This document shows, piece by piece, positions 1-7,481 of a DNA stretch of 47,754 bases (positions are counted from its first letter, which is position 1; every line of letters begins with the position of its first letter). The notes beneath the pieces are model-generated. The model searched no databases. It was not told where the DNA came from and worked only from the letters and a program-made list of their open reading frames with translations. Source of the stretch: Oscillospiraceae bacterium (GTDB lineage: Bacteria > Bacillota > Clostridia > Oscillospirales > Oscillospiraceae); NCBI GenBank assembly GCA_017540565.1, contig JAFYAU010000056.1, positions 1 to 47,754 on the forward strand. The letters are read 5' to 3'. Both the position numbers and the translations under genes were made by a program.

Positions 1-2172
1 GACAGCCTCTGGCGGAATACGAGCATAAGCAAGCAGAACTCGAACAACCAGACCACGAGCAACAGTTACGTTTACACGGACGATCTTCTGAGCAGCCTTG
101 TCAATGGGAGCGGGACGACATATACTTTCAATAACGGGGTCTTCGGCCAGACGAACACGGTCAAGATCGGGACGAGGACGCTGGTCACGAATACGTACAG
201 CAATGACCGGAACCGGTATCTGACGAAGAGCACGTACGGGAATGGAAATTACATCTCCTATACCTATGACAGCCACGGGCGGACGACGAAGGTCGGGTAT
301 GAGGACAATGCCAACGCTATCCTCTACGAATTCGACTCCGAAGGAAGGCTGGGCCTCGTAAAGGACAATCTCTCCGGGCGTACAAGAAAGCTTTTGTACG
401 ATCTCTCCGGAAGGAGCGTCGGGTATACCGAAACAGGTGACGATCATGATCTTAGTGTATCCTACAGTTACGACGGGCTGAACAACGTCAGCGCGAGGAC
501 GGAGAAGCTGAACGGTACGGCGTACACGAGCAGCTACACGTACGACCGGGACAGCCGGATCACGGCCGTCAGCAACGGCACGCCGAAAGCGGCGAACACC
601 TACGACAGTCTGAGCCGGTTGACGAAGGTGCTTTCGAAGAACAACAGCAGCACGGTCATAACAACGAACATAGGGTACAATAACGCGCTGGTGAACAGCT
701 GGAGCAACGTGTCCGGGGGAGTCACGGATACGTACAGTTATACCTATGACAGCCACGGGAACATCACGGCGATCACTTCTGGCGGAAATACCACGCACTA
801 TTTCTACAACGAGTTCGACGAGCTGATCCGGGAAAACAACGAGGCGGCCAATAAGACGTGGGTCTACACCTACGACAAGGGCGGGAATATAACCAGCAAG
901 ACGGAATACGCCTATACCACCCTGGCGGATCCGGTAAATCCTCTGAGTACGAAGACGTTTACCTACGGAAACAGCAGCTGGAAGGATCTGCTGACGAAGA
1001 TCGGGACGACGACCGTCACGACGGACACCATAGGGAACATGACCTCCGACGGGGAATGGACGTACACATGGAAGCACGGCAGGCAGCTGTCCGGGATGAG
1101 CAAGACTGGACACACTCTGAGCTTCAGCTACGACGCGGACGGGCTGCGGACGACGAAGACGGTCAACGGTACTGCAACGAAGTATGTCTACATCGGCGGT
1201 CAGCTGACGGACGTTACGAAGGGCAGCGACACGCTGCACATCGACTATGACAGCATCGGGCCGGCGAGCGTCAAATACAACGGGACATATTACTGGTACC
1301 TGAGGAACGCGCAGGGCGACGTAACCGGTATTGCGGACAGTTCCGGGACCCGGGTGGTGACTTACACCTACGATGCATGGGGCAATATCCTGAACACGGG
1401 CGGCAGCATGGCGGGCACTCTGGGAGCGGCCAATCCGCTGCGGTACCGAGGTTACGTTTACGATTCCGAGACCGGGCTGTACTACCTGCAGAGCCGGTAC
1501 TATGATCCAGAGATCTGCAGGTTCATCAATGCGGACGGATACGCCAGTACCGGGCAGGGGCTACTGGGAAGCAATATGTTCGCGTATTGTGGGAATTGCC
1601 CTGTAACATTTAAAGATTATTCTGGTTATTATAGAAATCATTGCGTTAACATGACTGATACTGGAGAACTTCCGCTGATTTGCAAAGGGCTTATAATTGC
1701 TTCAAAAGAAGAATATTCAAAGAAAGTGTGGATTGCTGCAGACAAGAATCAACGCAAGGAAATACTAAATTCTCATTTACAAGAAATATCAAGACTATTG
1801 AATGTTGTTGTTAATCTGGAGATTGATTATTATGATGAAGCGCCTAAAAACGGGCTTATATCGTGGGGCAAGTATTATCATAATACAAAAACTATAAGTT
1901 TGAATGAGCACTATTTGAGTGATAATGGAATCCTGTCATATCGGTTGCTCTCGACCGTGCGACATGAATTGAGACATAGTTATCAGCATTATGCCGTTGA
2001 AAACTCCAAAATATACGGGAAACAGAATCCGTATGTTGTAGGAGAAAATACTTTGATTGAGTGGGAGTGTTGTATGCGTGGCTATAATAAGGCAGAAGAA
2101 GGGATAGAAGCATACTTAGGACAAGTACTCGAATATGATGCCCGATGGTTTTCTGGACAATTATATCAATGA
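1..2172 (+). CDS. RHS/YD-repeat polymorphic toxin, 5' end outside window, HExxH metallopeptidase tip
   Basis: The frame is open from the first base, so the N-terminal part lies outside the window. The body is built of YD repeats (for example YTYDSHGNIT, YTYDKGGNIT) and ends in a typical RHS core with the LYYLQSRYYDPE stretch encoded near 1477-1512. RHS proteins form a shell that encloses and releases a variable C-terminal toxin. From about 1606 the DNA turns markedly AT-rich and the protein loses repeats: this is the tip. It carries HELRH (1963-1977), an HExxH zinc-peptidase motif, and LEYDARWF (2128-2151), whose acidic residues could supply a third ligand. I infer a metallopeptidase effector; the target is unknown. 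The next gene is a plausible immunity gene. The usual DPxG at the core end is replaced by DYSG in this copy. Confidence 0.85.
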   Translation, partial: DSLWRNTSISKQNSNNQTTSNSYVYTDDLLSSLVNGSGTTYTFNNGVFGQTNTVKIGTRTLVTNTYSNDRNRYLTKSTYGNGNYISYTYDSHGRTTKVGYEDNANAILYEFDSEGRLGLVKDNLSGRTRKLLYDLSGRSVGYTETGDDHDLSVSYSYDGLNNVSARTEKLNGTAYTSSYTYDRDSRITAVSNGTPKAANTYDSLSRLTKVLSKNNSSTVITTNIGYNNALVNSWSNVSGGVTDTYSYTYDSHGNITAITSGGNTTHYFYNEFDELIRENNEAANKTWVYTYDKGGNITSKTEYAYTTLADPVNPLSTKTFTYGNSSWKDLLTKIGTTTVTTDTIGNMTSDGEWTYTWKHGRQLSGMSKTGHTLSFSYDADGLRTTKTVNGTATKYVYIGGQLTDVTKGSDTLHIDYDSIGPASVKYNGTYYWYLRNAQGDVTGIADSSGTRVVTYTYDAWGNILNTGGSMAGTLGAANPLRYRGYVYDSETGLYYLQSRYYDPEICRFINADGYASTGQGLLGSNMFAYCGNCPVTFKDYSGYYRNHCVNMTDTGELPLICKGLIIASKEEYSKKVWIAADKNQRKEILNSHLQEISRLLNVVVNLEIDYYDEAPKNGLISWGKYYHNTKTISLNEHYLSDNGILSYRLLSTVRHELRHSYQHYAVENSKIYGKQNPYVVGENTLIEWECCMRGYNKAEEGIEAYLGQVLEYDARWFSGQLYQ
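1468..1605 (+). repeat. RHS core direct repeat, copy 1
   Basis: This stretch encodes the last part of the RHS core (LYYLQSRYYDPE to FAYCGNCPV). It is closely repeated at 2797-2934 at both DNA and protein level. Divergence starts sharply on its right, where the two tips differ. Such shared core ends are the sites at which RHS tips are thought to be exchanged by recombination. Confidence 0.85.
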
Positions 2173-2187
2173 GGGTGAAAACAACAA

Positions 2188-2664
2188 ATGAAAAGGAGAA
2201 CCATATCAATTACTGTTTTAATTGCAGTACTGATTCTGTTTATGATATGCAGTGTCATTGTGCTGAAGAGGCCAAAGACATATGATGACTATATTCGGAA
2301 AATGGAAGAATCTATTATTTCAGAAGACTCTTTTTCAATGGATAAACGGTCATTAACCGATGAAGACCTTCTTGTTGTTGAGAATAACATAACAAAACTA
2401 TCCGAAGTGTTCAGCATTTCCCGTTCAGAGTATATCGCCGAAACGGTGTCCTCATTGTATGAATATGGAGTAATTCCAAACATGACTATAAAAGATGCTC
2501 AAAGTAAATCCCTGGTAAAGAATGGGGAAATGGCGTACTATGCGGTTTTAACAATGAGTGATGATGAGCAGTATTGGTGCAGAAATGAAATGCGATGGGG
2601 ATACATTCTGTGTATTACAAAAGGATCTGCAGATGGAGAAATCGTTTTTTGTTCATATGAGTAG
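2188..2664 (+). CDS. Membrane-anchored candidate immunity protein, unknown family
   Basis: A 158-residue protein that starts 15 bp after the RHS toxin stop and shares its AT-rich composition. Residues about 5-26 form one strong hydrophobic segment after a basic MKRR start, so the protein is probably anchored in the membrane with the rest (acidic, with YDDYIRKMEE and a Trp/Tyr/Cys-containing end) outside the cell. I do not recognise a family. The position directly behind a variable RHS tip, the small size and the matching base composition are what is expected of a cognate immunity gene, and an extracytoplasmic domain would fit a toxin acting at the surface. This is inference from context. A GAGGG lies about 12 bases before the ATG, a rather long spacing. 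Confidence 0.6.
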   Translation: MKRRTISITVLIAVLILFMICSVIVLKRPKTYDDYIRKMEESIISEDSFSMDKRSLTDEDLLVVENNITKLSEVFSISRSEYIAETVSSLYEYGVIPNMTIKDAQSKSLVKNGEMAYYAVLTMSDDEQYWCRNEMRWGYILCITKGSADGEIVFCSYE

Positions 2665-2747
2665 TCTTAGCGATTGTTGTGGTATCACGCTGATGAAGCC
2701 ATCCGGAATACTGTATTTCTTTCGGTAGGGCTCCCCCCAAAAAGTAC

Positions 2748-2780
2748 ATACCCGGAGGGATCACAAAACCCTCCGGGTAT
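2748..2780 (+). terminator. Perfect 12-bp hairpin after the candidate immunity gene
   Basis: The arms ATACCCGGAGGG and CCCTCCGGGTAT are perfect complements around a 9-base loop. There is no T-run after it, so it is either a weak terminator of the toxin-immunity unit or a structural mark at the left side of the orphan RHS tip. Confidence 0.45.
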
Positions 2781-2796
2781 ATATGAAAGTCCAGTC

Positions 2797-2934
2797 GAGA
2801 CCGAGCTATACTACCTGCAGAGCCGATACTATGATCCTGAGATCTTCAGGTTCATCAATGCGGACGGATATGCCAGCACCGGCCAGGGTCTGCTGGGTGG
2901 AAATGCCTTTGCGTATTGTGGAAAATGCCCCGTA
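2797..2934 (+). repeat. RHS core direct repeat, copy 2
   Basis: This repeats 1468-1605 with scattered mismatches, mostly silent ones, and keeps the reading frame. It lacks the rest of the RHS gene in front of it, so it is a displaced core end rather than part of a second full gene. Confidence 0.85.
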
Positions 2935-3063
2935 ATGGGGTATGATCCCAGTGGCTGTCGTCCGATATGGGAGCACGATTTTGGTAACGGCGTTATTGGG
3001 TATACTGATGCCGGAAACACACTTTATGAAACTATTAACGGGCAATGGGCTTTTTGTCATTGA
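2797..3063 (+). pseudogene. Orphan RHS tip fragment
   Basis: The fragment begins inside the RHS core (LYYLQSRYYDPE), passes the DPSG junction and continues for about 35 residues of a different, very short tip ending in FCH and a stop. No ATG or ribosome binding site precedes the homology; the open frame only extends backwards through unrelated sequence. It looks like the remains of an alternative RHS C-terminus stored behind the active gene, as known for rhs loci of other bacteria. The toxin part seems decayed and no immunity gene follows it. Recombination through the shared core could in principle fuse this tip to the upstream gene. Confidence 0.75.
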
Positions 3064-3140
3064 AGAAGTTTATTCCTTTTTGCGGAGATTTCAGTGCTCA
3101 ATCCTTTTCCTGCAATTCAGAATTAAATACTACATAGCAT

Positions 3141-3173
3141 TACCGCCCGGGACGATCAATATCCCGGGCGGTA
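3141..3173. terminator. Perfect 12-bp hairpin after the orphan RHS tip
   Basis: TACCGCCCGGGA and TCCCGGGCGGTA pair perfectly around a 9-base loop. The T content after it is low on both strands. It lies between the orphan tip and the 3' end of the cobalamin operon and may end transcription from either side. Apart from this hairpin, the stretch from 3064 to 3351 shows no gene. Confidence 0.5.
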
Positions 3174-3351
3174 TGCCTTTGAACTGGTATTCTTGTATAT
3201 ATTCTTGCGGGCATGCACCATTGGCAGACAACATTAGAAAGATAGTCCCTGTAACACAATCATCCTGACCGACGATGGAATATGCCAAAGGGAAACAACT
3301 TCTTAACGAAGCGGTTCACGTCGGACCCGGACTTATTGCGTGTGTAAGGGA

Positions 3352-3978
3352 TCATCTGAGCATGTACAGCAGCGCGTTGCAGATGGCGGCGGCCACGTTG
3401 CTTCCGCCTTTCCTCCCGCGGGCCACGATGTAGGGGACGCCGGCGGTCATGATCAGCTCCTTGGAGGGTACGACGTTGACGAAGCCGACGGGGACGCCGA
3501 TGATAAGCTCAGGACGGAAATCGCCCTGTGTGATCATCTCGTACAGGCGGACCAGCGCGGTCGGCGCGTTGCCAACGGCGATGATCACGGGCTTGTTGAG
3601 GGCGGCAGCCTTGTCCATGGAGGCGACGGCGCGGGTCGTGCCGTTGGCTTTCGCCGCCTGCTTCACATCCTCGTCCGCGATGAAGCAGTGAGCCTCGCCG
3701 CCGTATTTGGCAAGCTCCGTCTTGTTGATGCCGGAACGGGCCATCGTGGTATCCGTGACGATATCCGCTCCGGAGCGGATGGCGTTCAGGGCTTTTTCCA
3801 CGACGTTCTCGGAAAAGCAGAGATTGTCCACATAGTCGAAATCGGCGGATGTGTGGACGACTCTTTTGATGATCGGGGCCAGCGCGGGATCGATGGGATG
3901 GGGAAGTTCGCTTTCGATGATCTCAAAGCTTCTTCTTTCAATGTCCGCGGGAAGCACCTGTTCCATTTTGAATTCCAT
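3352..3978 (-). CDS. cbiC: Cobalt-precorrin-8 methylmutase CbiC
   Basis: A 208-residue protein that matches CbiC/CobH throughout. The enzyme moves a methyl group from C11 to C12 of the corrin ring, giving cobyrinate (or hydrogenobyrinate). Seen features include the family stretches PHPIDPALAPIIKRVVHTSA near residue 26, the DTTMARSGI segment and the C-terminal GRKGGSNVAAAICNALL. It is the last gene of the riboswitch-controlled cobalamin operon and starts 12 bp after the cobQ stop. GAGGTG lies about 9 bases before the chosen ATG. No clear terminator follows immediately; the nearest hairpin is about 180 bp further on. Confidence 0.95.
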   Translation of the reverse strand: MEFKMEQVLPADIERRSFEIIESELPHPIDPALAPIIKRVVHTSADFDYVDNLCFSENVVEKALNAIRSGADIVTDTTMARSGINKTELAKYGGEAHCFIADEDVKQAAKANGTTRAVASMDKAAALNKPVIIAVGNAPTALVRLYEMITQGDFRPELIIGVPVGFVNVVPSKELIMTAGVPYIVARGRKGGSNVAAAICNALLYMLR

Positions 3979-3990
3979 ATGAATGACACC

Positions 3991-5472
3991 TCACAGTTTC
4001 TGATCGAGAATGCGGTAGATCAGTTCCATGTCCAGATTCCGACGCACGGCGTCGGCCAGGATATCGAACTGCTGCTGTTTGTATTCGTCATAGTCCATAA
4101 CGGTCAGATCGGCGGAGGAAATGCCCTTTCTCCTGCAGACCAGTTCCAGAAATGCCCGGCGTGACGCCACGGTATCGAAGAAACCGTGGATATAGCAGCC
4201 GAAAACGTTTCCGCTGACGCAGCCGTCCAGATCTCCGTTGTCCAGACGGAGCAGGGGAACGGCGCCTTCATCAAGGACCGTGCGCCCCATGTGGATCTCA
4301 TATCCCGTGACTGACGTGCCCGCCGGGATCACCGGATTGGACAGGACGGAGCCCTCAACGCGCGTGCGGTGCTTTTCCGGTTCGAATTCCGTTTCGGTGG
4401 GAAGAAGGCCGAGACCGTCGATGCTGCCTCCGCCTTCCGCTCCGCAGGTGTCCGTGACCCGCCGTCCGAGCATCTGGTAGCCGCCGCAGATCCCGGCAAT
4501 AGGGGTGCCGGCGTCGGTAAGATGCAGGACGGCCGCTTCGAGCCCGGATTCCCGCAGCCAACGCAGATCGGAGATCGTATTCTTCGTGCCCGGCAGGATG
4601 ACGGCGTCGGGAGAGCCGAGTTCGTGCACGTGGGAAACATAACGGACAGAGACGCCGTCCGTCGCTTCCAGCGCCGTGAAGTCCGTGAAGTTGGAAATGC
4701 GGGGCAGCTGGATGACGGCCACGTCGATCATCGCCCGCGTCCGCTTTCCGAAACGGCTGGTCAGGCTGTCCTCATCCTCGATATCCACGTGCAGGTAGGG
4801 GAGGACGCCGGCCACCGGCTTGTGCATGATCTCTTCCAGCTGTTTCAGGCCGGGTCTCAGGATCTCCACGTCACCGCGGAACTTGTTGATGACCGTGGCT
4901 TTCAGAAGCTCGTTTTCATCGGGATCCAGCAGCATCTGGGTCCCGGCGAGCTGCGCAAAGACTCCGCCGCGGTCGATGTCGCCGACCAGAAGGACGGGGA
5001 TCCTGAACCGTTTGGCCAGGCCCATGTTGACGAAATCATCCTGCTTCAGATTGATCTCGGCGGGGCTCCCGGCGCCTTCCACCACGACGATGTCGTTTTC
5101 TTCGCACAGAGTGTTGAACGCCTTCTCCACATCCGGCCACAGCGTGTGCTTCATTTTGTAGTAGTCGCCGGCCCTGTAGTTGCCGATGACCTCGCCGTTT
5201 ACGATCACCTGGGAGCCGACGTCGGTGGTCGGCTTCAGAAGGATCGGATTCATGAGGACCGACGGCTCCCGGCCGCAGGCCTCCGCCTGCACCACCTGGG
5301 CACGCCCCATCTCCAGACCGTCTCTGGTGATGAAGGAATTGAGAGCCATGTTCTGGCTTTTGAACGGCGCCACGCGGTAGCCGTCCTGCCAGAAGACGCG
5401 GGCGAGGCCCGCCACCAGCAGGCTCTTTCCAGCGTTGGACATCGTTCCCTGGACCATGATCACTTTAGCCAT
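3991..5472 (-). CDS. cobQ: Cobyric acid synthase CobQ/CbiP
   Basis: This 493-residue glutamine-dependent amidotransferase amidates four side chains of adenosyl-cobyrinate a,c-diamide to make cobyric acid. The N-terminal half is a dethiobiotin-synthetase-like ATP domain (MVQGTMSNAGKS close to the start). The C-terminal half is a class I-like glutaminase domain with the nucleophile region AGICGGYQMLG and a His-containing ending. A longer open frame extends 99 bases upstream, but MAKVIMVQGTMSNAG is the family's normal N-terminus, so I start there. That start overlaps the end of cobD by 8 bases, in keeping with translational coupling. Confidence 0.95.
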   Translation of the reverse strand: MAKVIMVQGTMSNAGKSLLVAGLARVFWQDGYRVAPFKSQNMALNSFITRDGLEMGRAQVVQAEACGREPSVLMNPILLKPTTDVGSQVIVNGEVIGNYRAGDYYKMKHTLWPDVEKAFNTLCEENDIVVVEGAGSPAEINLKQDDFVNMGLAKRFRIPVLLVGDIDRGGVFAQLAGTQMLLDPDENELLKATVINKFRGDVEILRPGLKQLEEIMHKPVAGVLPYLHVDIEDEDSLTSRFGKRTRAMIDVAVIQLPRISNFTDFTALEATDGVSVRYVSHVHELGSPDAVILPGTKNTISDLRWLRESGLEAAVLHLTDAGTPIAGICGGYQMLGRRVTDTCGAEGGGSIDGLGLLPTETEFEPEKHRTRVEGSVLSNPVIPAGTSVTGYEIHMGRTVLDEGAVPLLRLDNGDLDGCVSGNVFGCYIHGFFDTVASRRAFLELVCRRKGISSADLTVMDYDEYKQQQFDILADAVRRNLDMELIYRILDQKL

Positions 5473-6505
5473 GCAGCACCTCCCGCAGAGCGTCGACAAG
5501 GATTTCATTCTTTTCATGGGTATGTATGCAGATACGGTAATATCCTTCGGACAGGCCGGGATAGTTGTCACAGGACCGTATCAGCAGACCTTTTTCACGC
5601 AGCGGCTCCAGAAGAGGGACCGGTGAGCGGAAAAAGAGATAGTTGGCTTCGGAGGGATAAACCTTCATCCCCAGGGAGGTCAGATTCTCCCGCAGCCACG
5701 GGGCTTCCGCAGCAATGATCCGCCTTGCCTTTTCCATATACGGACCGGCATCTCTGAGTGCCGCGAGTCCGCAGGCCTGTGCCGGTCCGGAAACGTTCCA
5801 GCAGGGACCGCCTTCGCGTAGGCGGCGGAGCAGGTCGTGATCGCGGCTCATCAGATAGCCGAGACGGAGCCCGGCCATGGCGAAGCGCTTGGTGAACGCG
5901 TCGAGGACGGAAAGACATCGGTACTCCGGCAGCAGGGACGTACAGGAGGGCTGGCCGGCGAAACAGGAGAAGCATTCGTCGATCACAAGACGGATGCCCA
6001 GATCCTCGCAGCGGTCGGCAACACGCCGCAGGAGCGGGAGCGGGACGGTTCGGCCCGTCGGATTGTTCGGGGTACAGAGCCAGACCAGGTCCACGTCTTC
6101 CGTGATATCCGGAAGGAGCGCGTCCGTCACGGCGAATCCGTCCGCTTCGGACAGCGTGTGATACTTCAGTTCTGCTCCGGAGATGAGGGCGGCTTTCGCG
6201 TATTCGGAGAAGCTCGGCGCCGTCAGGAGCACCTTTTTGGGCCGCAGGACCGTGCACAGACGGTAGATCATATCGTCGGCGCCGTTGCCCGGCAGGATGT
6301 CCTCCGGATCAAGACCGTGATAGGAAGCGATGGCACGACGCAGATCGGCGCAGTCGGGATCGGGATACTTCTCAAAGCGGGAAGGATTCTCGGTGAGCGC
6401 CTGCTTTACTTCGCCGGGCATGCCGAGAGGATTCAGATTGGAGGAGAAATCTATCTTCACCGGAGCGCCGGTGTAAATGTTGCCTCCGTGTTCATACCGC
6501 TGCAT
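5465..6505 (-). CDS. cobD: Threonine-phosphate decarboxylase CobD (PLP-dependent)
   Basis: This 346-residue fold-type I aminotransferase-like protein resembles CobD, which decarboxylates L-threonine O-3-phosphate to (R)-1-amino-2-propanol phosphate, the linker of the cobalamin nucleotide loop. The sequence shows YPDPDCADLRRAIA near residue 47, CTPNNPTGR near 165 and the PLP lysine region DAFTKRFAMAGLRLGY near 205. Histidinol-phosphate aminotransferases look similar; the position between cbiB and cobQ decides for CobD. The start overlaps the cbiB stop by 14 bases and the stop overlaps the cobQ start. Confidence 0.92.
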   Translation of the reverse strand: MQRYEHGGNIYTGAPVKIDFSSNLNPLGMPGEVKQALTENPSRFEKYPDPDCADLRRAIASYHGLDPEDILPGNGADDMIYRLCTVLRPKKVLLTAPSFSEYAKAALISGAELKYHTLSEADGFAVTDALLPDITEDVDLVWLCTPNNPTGRTVPLPLLRRVADRCEDLGIRLVIDECFSCFAGQPSCTSLLPEYRCLSVLDAFTKRFAMAGLRLGYLMSRDHDLLRRLREGGPCWNVSGPAQACGLAALRDAGPYMEKARRIIAAEAPWLRENLTSLGMKVYPSEANYLFFRSPVPLLEPLREKGLLIRSCDNYPGLSEGYYRICIHTHEKNEILVDALREVLHG

Positions 6506-7481
6506 ACAGATGACCTCCCAGAATGACGGCGGCGCGGATGATCAGGATGAACGCCAGCATGAGGAAAGCGGAGACGGTCATCATGCGGTTCGTACGGCGG
6601 ATGTCCTGCGTTTCCACAGGCCTGTCGCCGTCACCGATCGTCTCCTTTTTCAGCCAGACGCCGAAATAGCGGGCGTCTCCCGCCAGTGCCACATGGAGAG
6701 CTCCCGCGACGACGGATTCCGTATGAGCCGAATTGGGGCTCGCGTGCTTCCGCCGGTCTCTTCTGTAGATCCTCCAGGCATTGGATGCGTCCAGTCCGAG
6801 GAGTCCCGCCGATGCGGTCATAAGGAATGCGGAGAGACGGGCGGGAAGATAATTGACGGCGTCATCGGTCAGAGCGGCCGCCCGTCCGTAGTTCAGGAAG
6901 CGTTCGTTCTTGTAACCGACCATGGAATCCATGGTGTTGACGGCTTTGCATAGAAGACCGCCCAGAGGCCCCAGAAGCAGGAGCCAGAACAGAGGGGCGA
7001 TGACTCCGTCGGAGGTGTTTTCCGCCACGGTCTCGACAGCTGCCTTGGCTACTCCTTCGGCATCCAGCACTTCTGTATCGCGGCCGACGATCATGGACAC
7101 CGCCGTCCTCGCACCGGGAAGATCGTCGTTATCCAGCCGCGTCTGTACCAGCGTGCTTTCCTTTTCCAGATCACGCATGCAGAGCAGCTGCCACACGAGC
7201 AGGGCCTCCGCGATGATGCCGGGAACGGGATGCAGACGGTAGATCAGCAGGAGTACTGCCGTGACGGCGACAGCGAAAAGGCACATGATGACAACGAGAC
7301 AGCGCCCAGCGGCACGTTCTCCCGCAGGAGTCTTCGGAAAGGCGGAACGAAGCGGCTTTTCCAGCGCGCCGATCAGGCGCCCCATCCCGACGACGATATG
7401 GGGGATGCCCCTCGGATCGCCGAGGATCAGGTCCAGGATGAACCCGAACAGAAGCGCCGCCGTGCTATATACGAGAAGCAT
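6492..7481 (-). CDS. cbiB: Adenosylcobinamide-phosphate synthase CbiB
   Basis: This 329-residue membrane protein matches CbiB/CobD(Pseudomonas naming), which joins cobyric acid to aminopropanol phosphate. The N-terminus carries the typical LDLILGDPRGIPHIVVGMGRL segment, and ENTSDGVIAPLFW, NTMDSMVGYKNERF and the SPNSAHTES motif follow. Several hydrophobic segments fit an inner-membrane enzyme. It overlaps cbiA upstream by 17 bases and cobD downstream by 14, so these genes are tightly coupled. Its substrate-side partner CobD is the very next gene. Confidence 0.95.
   Translation of the reverse strand: MLLVYSTAALLFGFILDLILGDPRGIPHIVVGMGRLIGALEKPLRSAFPKTPAGERAAGRCLVVIMCLFAVAVTAVLLLIYRLHPVPGIIAEALLVWQLLCMRDLEKESTLVQTRLDNDDLPGARTAVSMIVGRDTEVLDAEGVAKAAVETVAENTSDGVIAPLFWLLLLGPLGGLLCKAVNTMDSMVGYKNERFLNYGRAAALTDDAVNYLPARLSAFLMTASAGLLGLDASNAWRIYRRDRRKHASPNSAHTESVVAGALHVALAGDARYFGVWLKKETIGDGDRPVETQDIRRTNRMMTVSAFLMLAFILIIRAAVILGGHLYAAV

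Noticed and set aside
3340..4164. Long plus-strand open frame across cbiC and the end of cobQ
   Set aside because: Shadow frame of GC-rich minus-strand genes; it shows low-complexity His/Asp/Gly-rich sequence and no family resemblance.
4369..5718. 449-codon plus-strand open frame opposite cobQ and cobD
   Set aside because: It is antisense to two unmistakable enzymes and has no start signals or recognisable domain.
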